In this document: piece after piece, positions 11,908 to 25,121 of the stretch
Layout: every line of letters begins with the position of its first letter
Position numbering within the stretch: the first letter of the stretch is position 1
DNA from: Allacma fusca
Taxonomy: Eukaryota; Arthropoda; Collembola; Symphypleona; Sminthuridae
Length of the DNA stretch: 64,000 nt
NCBI GenBank assembly: GCA_947179485.1
Contig: OX359250.1
Coordinates: 17,404,539 to 17,468,538, forward strand
Reading direction: 5' to 3'
Notes under the pieces: generated by a model
What the model saw: only the letters and a program-made list of their open reading frames with translations
Told to the model about the DNA's origin: nothing
Databases searched by the model: none
Program-made: the position numbers and the translations under genes

Positions 11908-14900
11908 TTTTCGTTTGGGATAATCAATGTTGTTATGTGTATGCTAATGTTTTCCGTAGGTAGTGTCGCTTGTTCTTACAATCATAACCAATTTGTCCAG
12001 CCTGTAGTGACATTTTGCGCAAAATGAGTTTACAGATTTCGTAGCCGAATTAGTTTTGGATGTCGCTCCAATCCTCTTAATATTTTGAACTGCACGCATG
12101 AAAAGTACGCTAGTGTTGTTTCTAATTTTTTTGCGTGCATGTGAATAAGTCAGTTAAGCTGATAAGTATTTAGTACTTAACTTTAGAATTTTGTTGCTAT
12201 TTTTTTGCGTTTTGTTTAATTTCTCCTAATTAATTAGATGACTCGGTAGAAGCAACCTGTTGCTTTCACAGGTTGGGACTCGGTCTTAATGAAGTATTAG
12301 TAAATAATTTGATTGTAATACTTAAGCGATCCTGCATTTGCTGCTTTTGAGTTGAGCTAGTGTGGACAAATAAATGTAAAATTTTATAATGAATAACATC
12401 TGTTTGCATTGAATCCTACTAACACGTTGGGAAATATGCAAAGTTCAAATGCTTATGCATTCATAGCATTAGTTATCTAGCCACTACTGGCATCCAATGG
12501 ATGCGGAATATCAAGTTTGACTTTTTACACTTGTGGAATTATATCTGAATTACCCTTTTATGTTGCAAGACCGTATGGAAAGGCACGTTTCTAGTAATAC
12601 TTGCTTTAACAGATACTTCATTATATTCAGAATGTCGCACATTTTGTTTCGTTTAATGAAGGTTCAGATATTTAGCATTGAACCATTGCGTGGTGCGGTG
12701 CATACTGTAGATTTCAGGGGTTTAGCAACAGACCTTTTAGGTGTGACATTGTCCCTCCCCCGTTTCTATCCCAGGGAGGGACATCTAATGTTTTGTAGCC
12801 CTTTTTTTTGTACCTGATGATATAATCTGGACCTGGATTTATATATCACATAATTACATAGGATTCGTATGCAGCATTTTCACACTCTTGCGAATAAATT
12901 TTGGTGCAATATGCCAGTCCACGTGTATTCGGTCAACAAAAAATATCAGAAAATGTTAAGAGTACAAGTGTAAACTTTCTTTTAAATTCGATGAATCTCA
13001 TTCATGAGGTTCAAGAGAAAAAGCCTGCAAGCTATGTGAACTTGATACACAACCAGAGCACCTGAGTATCCAATTAAAGTAGTATTAAAGTATCAAACCT
13101 TCCCGCAAACTGGATGGGAAATTTTGAGTACACTGAGTTGCAATTTCATGGAAACATTAAACTTTTTTTTATAAAGATGCCTTGACCAACGGATTCACAG
13201 CGTCTAGGTTTTTCATAATTGAGAATTCCGGATGCGAAAAATCAGTTATAATGCTTTTATCCGACTCACCAAAACAGATATTTTTGAATTTCTTTCAAAC
13301 CCTTAGCCCGAAGTCATTTATCAAAGACTTTCTTTCATTTTCAAATCGAAATAACTTCACGTAAATATTTGCAGACCTTAAGTCCTCATGTACTGTGAGA
13401 TATTTCTAATTTCCAACAATTTTTTCAGTTCGGTAAGAGCACAGCTACCATTTACATTGGTAGCTGAAGCAGGGGGTCTCAACACCAAAGGCATACATTC
13501 AAGACCAGCATCATTTTTATTGAATTTAATAATTGTAATAACCTTGAAGCGTTCCCGAAATATCTACAAAAATTAACAACTTTTTGAGACTTTTGAGAAG
13601 CAAAAGCACCTACTTGACAACTTACTACTTAAAAAGCATTACATCAATACAATTTTGTTAAAATTTTACACAAAGATCAATCAAGAGTATACAAACTGAA
13701 ACTTATTTGGGAAGTTTAGTAAGGGGCACACAAGGGTTTGGGTATTTAAATTTATATTTTTGGATTGCGAAGAATTGTATATTAAAGGAGATAATTTTCA
13801 ATAACTGATAGGTTTTTACGAAAATCGCTAATTTTAAAATTCGATTACTAAAAAAATTAGTAATTAATTATTAATTAATTAATTAATAATTAATTTTTCT
13901 GGATGCCCAAAACAACTGAATTGAGGATAATTATTATTTTCTACTCATTTCAAATAAACTTCAAACACCAGCATTTAAAGTCCGATATGCTTTTTTGCAA
14001 CGCCCATGATCTTTTCAGTCTAAATGTAACATTTACAGGGTGGCACAAAACGGCTGCCCCCATCAAGCCTACATAAGGGAATAACAAAATATTTGACTCG
14101 CCAGTTTTGATGTTCTAAAATTTGGTTCATTGACTTTGGTCGAATTTTGTGGTCATTGGAAGTTGGAATCACAAATGTGAAGCAAATTCGGAATATTGGA
14201 AACTGCTGAAAAAGCTTCATTTTTTTCGATCGCTGGCACCCCGGATTTACCCAAATATGGGTCATTTTCAACAACTTTTTGACGCTGTTGCTATCAAAAA
14301 CCTTGCATGTCTACAAGTTAGAATACATTTGACAAAATTTGCATGGAGGGTCTAAGGACCAGGACACACTTGTCGAAAGTGTCCGAAATGCGTCACATCG
14401 TTTTTGACCTAAAATTAACTTTCTAAATAAATATTTTTGAACCCATTTTCCGGGAAAAATATATTTTGACTAGCTTTAATACGTTACACACGTATTTCCG
14501 ATATTATTGTTAGACATATTTCAGGTACTTCGAGATCAGGAATAGGTATTTCAAGCACTCGTACCTATACCTGATGCAATCGACTCAACCAGGTATTCGT
14601 CTACCAGGTAACCATTATACCTATAGTTGGTTATACCCAACTTTATGGGTGCGAATTGTGTGTAACCAAAATGTATCCAAATGTTTTGGGTACAGGATTT
14701 ATAAACCCATTTTGTACTTAGACCTGTATCCAAATGTTTTGGGTACAAAATTTATACATCCATTTTGTACTTGGACCTGTACCCATGTACTCAAGTACTG
14801 CCAGCACCCCTGAGGGACACTATACCCTGGGCGTACATGTGCATACATCTAACAGTTTTGTGAAATACTTTGCAAAAGGAGATAAGCATTTACTCAAATT

Positions 14901-16120
14901 AGTCAATTAAATAAATTCTCAATTTCATGAGCGCTGTTTCCTAATTCATTTGAACTTTTTTGATATCTCAAAAAACTTTTCAATGCTCAAACTTGACAGT
15001 GTAATTTATGTAAGTTGTAAAGCATAAAAACCTTGCATCCTGACACGCAAATTCAATTATCCAACCGATTTGTTTTAATGACGTTTTAAAAATTAAAATT
15101 CTTTTAATATCTAAAAACTTTAAATAAATCTAAAACCCAAAATTCGTCCTTCCAACTCCATTCCAACTTCGGAACAAAGGTCTTCCATTTTCCAAATGTA
15201 CTTCGAATTCATTCATTTTATCAGAACTATTTCCGGGTCTTCATTGCCAAGTTCCATATTATGTGAATGTTTTTACGGACACGGCCTATTAAATGTGAAA
15301 TATATGAGAACGTTGTCCCATGTGAGTTTGCTAAATACCATAATTTGACGATGGCGAGAGGATATTTTCAAAACTTCACACTTCCTCGTAAACGCGCTCC
15401 TTGGTTTTAGCAGCAATTACCACAAAGGCCAATGGGGTTATATGTGGCATATGTACATATATGTACATATGTAGGTATTTTCCTTTGGCGAAAACGGTGG
15501 CTTTTTATTCTCGTGTATGCTTGTTTAGCTTAATTGTTTAGCATGCCACCCATTTCTGAAGTTTCAATTAATTTTTATTTTCTAAAATATTTCAAGAGAT
15601 AAATTTAAAATAAAAGCAGTCTTCGGCTGGAGTGGAGGACTTCCATTGTTCTACTAAAAATTGTATTTCATATGTTCATTGTGTGAAATAATTGGGTTTG
15701 CACTTGGGGTAGTCATAATCATTCACCGCCGCTCTATCCCATATATTGATGTGACTCGTGAAATAAATGATTCCTTCATACTGTACCAAATCTAGTTCAA
15801 GATTTTCTAAAATTTAGATCATTAACCCGGGTCAAGGTGTGAGGTCATAGGGTTTAAAAATATGAAGTAAAGTCCTGTGTTTTTTATAATGACAATTGTT
15901 TGTTCTCTTATTCTTACACAAAAGTTTCAGAAAATTTTTGACGCGCATTTGTAGAAAATTGAGTGGTGTTTTGGGGAACGATTTGCTAGTACGTTGAGAA
16001 TTTCGGACATGACCGTAAAAGAAATGTAGAAAGTTTGGAGTAGATATGATGAGGTGCTCAATTACTCAATTATACGAGAGTGCTCAAAATCCGGTATTTA
16101 TTTGCAGCCTTATAATAATC
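11908..16120. other. Non-coding region with simple and dispersed repeats
   Basis: The first 460 bp form the 3' UTR of the UBM-repeat gene. The rest shows no supported gene. Contents: an AT-only palindromic TTAATTAA tract at about 13857-13900; a 53-bp tandem duplication at 14674-14779; a repeat-like block with GGTGGCACAAAACGG at about 14040; a TACATATATGTA palindrome at about 15455; and a dispersed-repeat copy at about 15710-15880. Confidence 0.45.
14674..14779. repeat. Tandem duplication, 2 x 53 bp
   Basis: Two adjacent 53-bp units begin at 14674 and 14727 with TATCCAAATGTTTTGGGTAC and differ at only a few positions. The surrounding 14560-14800 is rich in TACC/GGTA and ACTTG/CAAGT words that can pair locally. 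Confidence 0.8.
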
Positions 16121-16128
16121 ATCACGGC

Positions 16129-16975
16129 TAAAGGCGTGGCCCGCAGGCTATTCCCCAACCCAACCCTAGTATTACCCGCAAACACGTAACCCGAACCCGC
16201 CCGACCCGAAATTCAACCTCTGAAACATCGGCCCGCCCCGTCCAGACCGTGATTTTTTAGGCCCGCGCCAGACCGCAGCCCGCCGGGTTTCAGTTGACAC
16301 GGCCCGACCCATCTTGCGGGCCCCCGCGGGGGCCCGCATATGTTTAGTGCAACGCTATCACGCTCCATCACAATGTCTAAAACAGAAGTATAAACCGTAG
16401 AAACCGAAAAATAAATATTTTCTAAGCCTTTTAAATAACTGCAGCTGGTTTCATTCTTAATCTATGTCATATTATGCTTGAAAATCACTTCGCAGGAATT
16501 GTTAACTAATCGTAAGAATACTGCGCTAAGAAATTCTACATGCTTTTGAATTCAGATCAGGACCTTCAAAACGTTACAAGTTACAACAAGTCACATCCAC
16601 AGCACGATCAGCGAGAAACACAATAAAACAGGAGTAGTAACAACCAACAGTTACAAAGGCACAAACATGTGAGCTCAAATGGACGCAAATCATATAATTC
16701 TACTGGAAAAATCCTAAACGTAGTTGATTGAAATTTAAACGTTTTGCGGGTTGCTTGCGGGCCCAAAGTATATTTAAGTCTAGCCCGAACCCGCCCGCAA
16801 CCCGCACTATGTGCATAAAGTACAACCCGACCCAGCCCGTTGAAATACGACAAAAACCCAGTCCAATCCGCAACTTGCAAGATGACAAAGCACTAAACCC
16901 GAACCCGCCCATAACCCGCACGGGCGGGTCGGGCCTTAACCCGACCCGAATTTTTACCCGCGGGCCACGCCTTTA
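16129..16975. mobile_element. Non-autonomous hAT-type DNA transposon, 847 bp, GC-rich
   Basis: Perfect 16-bp terminal inverted repeats TAAAGGCGTGGCCCGC begin at 16129 and end at 16975. They are flanked by an exact 8-bp target-site duplication ATCACGGC (16121-16128 and 16976-16983); 8-bp duplications are characteristic of hAT elements. Both subterminal regions are dense in CCCG/CGGG words (CCCGCCCGACCCG type), in sharp contrast to the AT-rich surroundings. No transposase frame is present, so it would need a transposase supplied in trans. The intact ends and duplication suggest a fairly recent insertion. Confidence 0.9.
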
Positions 16976-16983
16976 ATCACGGC

Positions 16984-17411
16984 CATTACTCGGGGAACAA
17001 TCGAGAACATTGGATATGGATGCAGATTTGTCATTAATGTTTCAACAACAACATGTACAAACAGTTCACTTAAATATTTCATTTCATGCATTAATTCAAA
17101 CTTTCACTCACATTTTACATACATACTAGTGGAGCAAGTAAATTGATGTTATTCATTCTAAGCCTATATACATACATGCATTTATGCATATATGTATTAG
17201 CATATTTATGTTTCTGCATGAGTGTTTCACCCATTTCAATGCTATATATTGATAGAAATTATTGGCAAAGAAAAACTGTTGATTTTCACGGGAATAGGTT
17301 AAGCTAATTTCTGATGAGATGCCAAAATATCTTATACCATATTCACTGCAATGAGCCTAACAAACCACACCTAATAACACAATAAATTATTGTAGTGAAC
17401 ATTGCTTCACA
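16984..17411. other. Upstream region of the DUF229 gene
   Basis: AT-rich with ATGCATATAT-type words around 17150-17220. No gene or clear promoter element is seen. Confidence 0.4.
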
Positions 17412-19832
17412 ATGCTACGTAAAAAATTACTTCATGTAGTGTTTACAATAATCGGTTGGACTTTGATAATTATTTATTGGAATTATTCAAGCAATCTCTG
17501 GAGTTTGAATGGCTTGCCTACTTCAAAATATAGAATCCTTGTAACTCCGAGGATCTTGGATAATACAAGCTTCAGCTTACCGCAAACGTACACAAACATT
17601 CCGGCTTGTAAAATTCCCGACATTCCAAATTTTCCCAAGTTCTTTAAGTCTCGGTCCAATTGGATTACTCCGAAGTTACCCAACTGCAATTATGAAGCTG
17701 CTTTATCCCACGTTGAAGGAGAGGTAGTCAAAATTTGTAAACTTGCTATTCAAATTCAAATGACAAATCTAATTATATTGAAAGTGTTTGTTCAAATTTC
17801 CATTCAGGAACTAGTAATAAACCCAAACTTTACGCACTTGAATTGCTGCATGACAAATATTAGAAGAAGAGATCAAAACGACTCGCTGTTTGAGTAAGTG
17901 TATTTTTTAATATTTATATGTAACCGCATTTTTAACTCTTCCTCCAAAAATTGTAAGTAAATACAAGGTACCTAATTGTAAGTGTGAACAAAAGTTTTTA
18001 AAAATGTACTTTACAAAAGAATTCATGAATCATCTTTGCAGCTTGTCTCCGTGCATCCCTGTTAAAGGTCGTACAACTGTCAGTTCTAGAGAATCGGTTC
18101 TAGTTCAGTGCGGCAATTTCATTAACCTGGAAACTTTCATCCCAATGAAGGATCAAGTGAAGAAAAAGATACAGTTTTGGCAGAAAATATCCCCAGATCT
18201 CAGACCAATTAGTGTATTGCTCCTGGGGATCGACTCCGTGTCGCGAGCACATGCCTACAGAAGTCTTCCCAAAACTATGGAGTACATGAAGATTCATGGT
18301 TTTATTGACTTCAACCATTACCATTCCATTGCACCTTCAACATTCACTAACTTCCTGGGATTTCTTTCTGGAATGACCAGAAATCATGTGCGGTCAACGT
18401 GCGCTCCCGATTGGATCTCACCAGTTGATAAATGTCCACTGATTTGGGCAGATTTTAACCAGGAGCAGTACGTGACTAGCTACACTGAGGATTGGGGACA
18501 AACGTTCAGTTGGGGTGGACAGGCTGGATTTCAAGAGGAACCCACCGACTATTATGTACACACGCCATTCATTGCTCTCAGAACCATTCGAAATGCGAGA
18601 AAGAACTATGTTAAGGTAATTTATACATGATTATTGAAAATTCCTGTAAGTTGGAGAAATTGCATTTTAATTTTAAATCTCAGTTTTCCCCGTAACTGAA
18701 GTAATCATGAGCCTCTTGAGTGCTCAGAGGATTCTATTTTCTAAAATTTTAATTCATAATAATTATTACAATGTCGCTTGGAGTTAACAAAATCGTTCCA
18801 CCTTTACAGAGTTTATCCAAGGAGGAAACATTATACAGGGATTTAAATTTGGACTGCGCTTCAAATAGCTCCGTTCCACAGCACATTTTAGATTATTTCC
18901 TCAGATTCTCAAAGAAATTTGAAGAGATACCTTATTTTACCTTCACTTGGATCAATAACCCATTTCATGAGGAGAACAATGCACTTCCACACTTTGATCA
19001 CATATTTCTACAATTCTTTGAGACCCTTTTGAGCAACCCGGCCGTCAAAAAGAGATTATTAATCATCTTTCTTAGCGATCATGGGGCCAGGACCAGTTTC
19101 TTTCTAAGCAGATCTGTACAGAGCTTTGTTGAGCGAGGATTACCAGCGCTAATGATTCATGCTCCTGAAGCGTTAAAATATAATCACCCTGAAATGGCAG
19201 CTGCTTTACGTCACAACAGGCATTCCTTGCTTACACCTTTCGATATTCACCATTCCTTACTCCATATCGTCTCTCTTGCCCAAAGAAATAAGCCCAACTT
19301 TAAAACTACACTTCCAGATAGAAGCACTGTCTTTAAAAGTATTGACCTTGCTCGCACATGTGAAACCGTACATATTCCGAGGACTTTCTGTTTGTGTAAC
19401 ATAAAAATTGATGACTTGAACGACACGGAGGTTTCCCTTCAGGTGATAACAAAAATGTTAAACTCTACCGTTGACTATTTAAATGATAGAATTCAGTCCA
19501 GTGGTGGTAAGTACAAGGACTTGTGTGAAACATGGAAGGCACGAGTAAGTGGTTTACTGTATACAAAATTAATAGCCAGCTCCCCGAACCATGTAGAGTA
19601 CATTTTAGCTTTTGCGAGTACTCACTGGAAGGCCAGATTTGAGGCGAGGATTTATGTCAGTGTGAATCCAAAATACTACCTACCCAAGCTGCTGCTGACA
19701 AACAATGTCAGGAATATTACTGTACTGGGAATCTCCCGCATAAGTAAGTACGGCGATCAAAGTTTGTGCGTCAAAGCCATCACAGATGCAGACAAGGAGC
19801 TAAAAGAACTGTGTTGGTGCAAAGACGTATGA
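17412..19832 (+). CDS. DUF229 family protein (alkaline phosphatase/sulfatase-like fold)
   Basis: Exons 17412-17723, 17808-17893, 18042-18615 and 18810-19832 give 664 aa. A single hydrophobic segment near residues 8-24 after MLRKK predicts a type II membrane anchor with the rest lumenal or extracellular. The DUF229 core follows: LLLGIDSVSRAH carries the Asp-Ser pair expected at the metal site and nucleophile of this superfamily, then MTRNHVRSTCAPDW, EDWGQTFSWGGQAGF, and SDHGAR with the Asp-His metal ligands. The NCCMTNIRR segment matches the conserved double-Cys block of the family. Substrate and reaction are unknown; catalysis is inferred from conserved ligands. The first intron (84 nt) is a multiple of three with no stop, so its retention would also keep frame; family spacing favours removal. 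Confidence 0.9.
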
Positions 19833-22800
19833 AAGTAACGCCTAAGCTAATTACTATAATGTCTTTGGGAAATAATATGAATAATTATTGATATCGTTTA
19901 ATTTGTTCATTGCATTCAAGTAATAAGAAGGAAATTTACACGGTAAAAAACATTAAAATGCGTAGGAGTATCTACTAATTGTAAATTGTAAGGTACACAA
20001 AATTCAATGCATTTTTGTAAGAAAAATGTGCTTTGTACATTCAGACTTATGACGAGTTAGTTGTAGTTATTCGTGCAGACAACCCAGATTATCTTTCCGC
20101 CAGCTACAGAAGACATTTGTGTGCTTTGTGGATTACATAAAATACTGCATAACCGTCTCAATAAAACATGTATCTGTAAATAATTACAAAACGCACTTAT
20201 CCAAAGTAAGAAAACAATTTTTTTTATTGTAACTAAATTATATAATACATTATATATATATAATTTAATAAATGTATCCCAATCTAGTGTGAATATCATA
20301 CCGAATCGCTTATTTAAAGGCAAAAGGCATTTTCTGACAAATAATTTGGAATTAAAACTATTTTCTTTAGATGGCTCTTCAGCAGGTGGCCAAACAAACA
20401 CTTTGAAAGATAATCAGGAAGATTGCGCTTTGATGCTTAGTATTTTTAATATCCTATAAAAAGTTGAAAACGAGTAGTTTCACGCTCGCCCATTATTGTA
20501 ATAAGAAAGCTGAGGAAAATGCTTTATCGTTGTTGTTATTACTAATCCACTTAATTTGTATATCCTTATTGTAGTTAAAAATGTTCTGCTGTTTTTGGCA
20601 AGGTAGCATTTTACAGTACAAAAGGTGCAACTGTTTTCCTCAGAAACAATCTTAAGCTGCCATGCAACAAGTGTGTCATAAGAAGGAACTCAAGTTTACA
20701 ACTGCGGTGAAAAGGTAACGTCACGGGAGTCGAAGGTTAAATTTAAAAATTAGACTATTTTAATTCAAATTGATGTATTTAACGTGTAATGTACAACTGC
20801 ACCGATTTTTGAGCTAGGGTTACCGTTAGTACGCATGCTAAATAATTTAACGGTAATGGCAGGTTTCATTCTATAAAATATTAACATCAATATAACACAT
20901 ACACATATAACATCATCAATATACAATTATTATAATTTTTACAGAAGGAACAGGTTTATTTATTTTAACGAATTATATTGTAGGGAAGGACATGGACCAT
21001 AATTAAAAATACAAAATTCGTCGAACAGAAGACCTGCGTGTATAACAATGTTTGCTATAAAATGTTATAAGTCTGAAGTAACATGCGTAAAGTTCACCGT
21101 TGACTAATTGTAAGTCCTCCTTTCTCCCTCCAGCATTCTGTCGTCCACGGTCTAGGTCTTGACAAGTATTTGCCATTGCAGCCGCAATTCTAGAGTGTGG
21201 ATAACGGCTCCAGTCTTTCGACCATTTCGAAGTACCTGGACGACCCATGACCTGTAAATTAAAAAAAAATGTATACAAATTTGTCACAATACCGTAGTTA
21301 CCCATACCAAAGAACCAAAATAGGTACTGTACGTCCTTGAACTAAAGCTACGTAAAATGGTTTGACAAGTTGCTTATACAAACCCGAAATAATAAACTTA
21401 CTCTAACTACATACCTTATTTAAACGATCCTGATTTGGGGCGACTTTGTATTCCTAAAATCTAAAACCTGCAGAAGGCCTTGGTAAATTTTTTTATTTTA
21501 AATTAGTGAATAGTTTGTGACGTTATACTTTGTCCTTGTGATAATTTTGATGTAATCTTTGGTCTTGGGCTTCATCTATTTTGAACTGTAAAAATGATTC
21601 CCTTTCAGTTTGTGATACTTTTCCAGTGGTTTTTAGTCACTTTAATGTCTTTGTATTTGCATTTCAAATATTCTTGAATCATTTTGATTTCAAAAGTTTG
21701 TTCCAGTTGAATAGATTACTGGTTTACTATTTTGAAATATGGAAGACAGCATTAAAAGTTGAACAAAAAATATTTACTTTTTAATTCAATTAATAAATGT
21801 TGCATTATTAGTTTCTGAGACCGACATTTTTTACTTTGGAAGATGATATTAGACCCCGCATAATTGAATCCCCTGGAAAGTTTCTACAGACAGCCTGATG
21901 AAATATTTTTTTGAGTGTCCATGAAAAAATGACAAGATTAGAAACTCTCATTTCCGCCACTTTGTTCCAGATTATGAATTTCCCCAACCTTGCTGCCTGG
22001 TTTGACGAAATTTTCTACTAACTACTGTCAAACATTTTTGTTTTTAAATATGGTAGCTTTTAAAAAATTAAAATCATTTATAACTTCCAACATTTTTCAG
22101 TGATCTAAAAAATCCTGAATTTGCTCTACTACCTTGTCCAGTGTACTGTATCTAGAGCTTTTGAGCTACCGGAATGAAATTAAGTTTGAAAAATCTTGAA
22201 CAGAATTTGCTTGAAAATGGGGGAATCACCTAAATTTCGTCATCGTTCCTTATATGTGTTAGGGGGGGGGGGAGACAAAAATATGAAACAGCCTGTATAC
22301 ATAATTTAAGCTTGAACATATACAATAGAATCCTTAATATTATATTTGAAAAATGGATGGACATAATGGGACGTAAAGTATCAGCTTTATTGTCAAATCA
22401 AGAAGTGTGAGAGACACTGATTTCCAATGAAAGACATGACAAATGGGGCCTCACCATTTGAATTCAGGGTTGATGGCTAGGGTAACAACGTTTTTAAGAA
22501 TTCGTCATCTGAATACCATTAAATAATTAATGCAGGAATGTTGCATCTTTTCCAGGAGTTTATGTACTATAGAACTATCATACTGTAGCATAGACCACAC
22601 AACATATCAGCAAGATAAGTATGGAATAAATGAGCTTAAGCTTATTTCATGCAGTAACACGATTAGCAAAACGTATATCTGCAAATTAATTAAATTATGC
22701 TCTGCAAATTAAAACAGGGAAGTTGGGTCGGAGTATAGTGTGGGATCAAAGGGAGTATCATTATTGGGAAGAAATGATTAATTCAGTCCTTGGGCTTGTT

Positions 22801-23880
22801 TTCTTAAACCGTTTTATTGTGTAATGGAATCAGCAGCTAGTTGAGTATAGATATTGAAAACACAGTACAGGTAACATGGAGCTGGCTGTTTTTACCTTTA
22901 TCATATATTTGTGGATGAGTCTACCTTCGAACATGTTTGCAGTTGTAACAACCGAACTGTAATCAGTTTATCATTTTAAGTGATAAAAGATACAACAAAG
23001 TTATTCCACGACGCTTTGTTGATACGAAATTATCCAGTTATTTAGGGGTACTTATGGCTAGGTGTCACATTTTATCTAGTCACGAGTCACGGGGACTTTT
23101 ACAATTTAAGTGTTTTAATAAAAACCATTTGTATTCTAGATGAAGAGTGAAAAAAGTTTATAGGTTCTACAATAAGTGTTGAGCTGGTAGTACGTACGGA
23201 ACTAATTGTAAGGTGTCAAAGGGCTATCGGCAAGACATTATTGGAGTGTATATTCAACTATAAGGTAAACAAACAGCAAGTACATACTAAACCATACAAA
23301 CTGAGCAAATATCATTCTTCCTGTAAATTAATTTGTACAGTAGTAACTTGTGAGATATGAGTGCACATTAATGTCGAAAGTTGTACAAAAATAACATCTC
23401 TTCAAACTTCCAGCCAGTCTTTGATCTTACATGTGCATTATGTAATTTCTTCAAGACCTACCTCCACAGTTCCCCGAGAGCTTTACTGGTTCAAAATTTC
23501 TTTTTCAACTCTTTGTAATCCTAATTGTAAGCTCAGATTACGTTTTTGCTACTTACCATCCTTCTTTGTTTTGATGGTTGGATTAATACACTATCCTGTT
23601 GGGAATTTATCTCGTCCAAGTTCAAACTTTTACTTGACTTGTAGCATTGTCCAGTGTTAAAGTATATAATAATCTTAATATAGTCTCTAATAGTCTCTGC
23701 AATGGGATAACTCGCCGCAATTTATTTTAGCATATTTTAACACCATGAAGCTGTTACCAAAATTTATTATGACACCGACGGATTTTTTCGAAGCTTTTTG
23801 AAGCAACACAGCGCTTTAGCATTTGCAATGCAAGCCGTACGCTTATGGGTTGTATAAATAATTGGAAGGTTTGGTCAACG
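19833..23880. other. Gene-poor region with dispersed repeat
   Basis: AATAAA at 20160-20165 may end the DUF229 transcript. About 21880-22240 resembles 25790-26180 and 38560-38720 (shared blocks around TTTGCTCT, CTGTATC and AGAGCTTTTGAG), a diverged dispersed repeat. A poly-G run lies at about 22262-22271. One exon-like minus-strand block at 21003-21258 is listed separately. No other gene is supported. Confidence 0.45.
21003..21258 (-). CDS. Exon-like open block, unrecognised
   Basis: On the minus strand a pyrimidine-rich tract ending in AATTTACAG precedes an open frame starting VMGRPGTSKWSKDWSRYPHS and running to a stop near 21003. The composition (charged, Gly/Arg/Asn) looks more protein-like than neighbouring frames. 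I recognise no family, find no partner exons, and it may be the last exon of a non-coding or lineage-specific transcript. Confidence 0.2.
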
Positions 23881-23882
23881 TA

Positions 23883-24061
23883 CAGTCGACTCTCCTTATA
23901 ACGATTCTCTCTATTACAAATCTTTCCTTATAACGACACCCTCAAGATCTCCCTAGGCAATTTATTTCAATGCGAAGGCAGACCCTTGTAACGACACCTC
24001 CCTTTATAGCGCCACAAAAATTTCGTGCCAATGGGGTGTCCGTATGAGTGAGAGGCGACTC
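23883..24061. mobile_element. Degraded pogo/Tigger-like DNA transposon remnant
   Basis: The left end CAGTCGACTCTCCTTATAACG follows a TA dinucleotide (23881-23882), and the segment repeats TTATAACGA/TATAGCG words, as in the termini of pogo/Tigger-type Tc1/mariner elements. The right end (GAGAGGCGACTCAG) is an imperfect inverse of the left. No transposase remains. Confidence 0.5.
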
Positions 24062-24575
24062 AGTGCCGTCATCCTCTTACGCGGTTTTTACACCTTATAC
24101 GTTTTTATTGTGCAATAATCATAAGATTGATAATTGGGATGGATTTTATAGCGCTCAACGACAAGGAGTGTCTATCCTTTTCATGCATGTTGTTAGCTTT
24201 GGAATAGTTGAACATTTAATTATTTTGGAAACAATATTTGGTGCTAGGATCTTGATGGATTGGCTCAGAGATGGGCACATTCCTTCGTCGTCGCTACCAT
24301 AAGATACGAGAGTGAAAGCGAGTGTACACGTCATTTTAGGCGCACTCATGATCATAAACCAGCGGACCGATGGAGAGGATGCGAGCGAAAAGATAGGGAT
24401 GGTATTGTAATTGCTTCTCTCAGTTTTTTGAGTATGAGTGGCCGTATTATGATAGTACCATACAAATACCCACTGGCCACTCACACTCAAAAATGTGTGT
24501 AAGAGATGTGAATTGAGTGGTACTGAAGCAACTAGAGTACCACTCTAAGCTTGACTCACAAGAGAACATTGTGAC
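24062..24575. repeat. Non-coding stretch with a 20-bp hairpin
   Basis: TTTTTGAGTATGAGTGGCC at about 24425-24445 is mirrored by GGCCACTCACACTCAAAAA at about 24475-24493, an imperfect inverted repeat with a 30-bp loop. Overlapping open frames on both strands here carry no recognisable domain. Confidence 0.45.
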
Positions 24576-25113
24576 TAGGGGTGAGCATAACGAGACAACG
24601 AGACGAGAATCTCGTTTGTCTCGTTCTTTTTTCATCAACGAGACTGTACGAGACATCTCGCTTTATTTACCGAGAATATCGTTTGCAATTAAATCTTGTT
24701 TAAGCCAATATAAGTGGGGAAGATGAGGTGTTTTGCTATACCATTTGGACAATTGAGACGTTTTGCAACTCTTGGTTCTACCTGTTATTACAAGAGGCCT
24801 TCATTTACTTTTTTCAATGTTTTCGTATTTTCAAATTCTATGGTCCAAACCCAAAAATATATATTTTGCGTCTTGAGATTGGTTTGATAAGTGAAAATTA
24901 TATAAACTTCTGTTCTCTTACCAGAATTTGTGCAGGCTACAATTAAGTTGCATATATTTCAACCAAAAACCCCTGTTTTTGCCCTGTCTCGTTTGTCTCG
25001 TTCATTGATTACTCTCGTTACTCTCGTTTTCGAAATATCTCGTTCTCGTATTTTTTACAGAAACGAGAACGAGACTAACGAGAATTTTAAAACCAACGAG
25101 ATACTCACCCCTA
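24576..25113. mobile_element. Non-autonomous hAT-type DNA transposon, 538 bp
   Basis: Ends are TAGGGGTGAGCAT at the left and, inverted, TAGGGGTGAGTAT at the right, a typical hAT terminus. An exact 8-bp duplication ATTGTGAC flanks it (24568-24575 and 25114-25121). Subterminal regions repeat AACGAGA/TCTCGTT words in both orientations, probable transposase-binding repeats. There is no transposase gene. Confidence 0.9.
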
Positions 25114-25121
25114 ATTGTGAC

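Noticed and set aside
16608..16976. Open frames on both strands inside the GC-rich hAT element
   Set aside because: They follow from the stop-poor CCCG-rich repeat composition; no transposase features.
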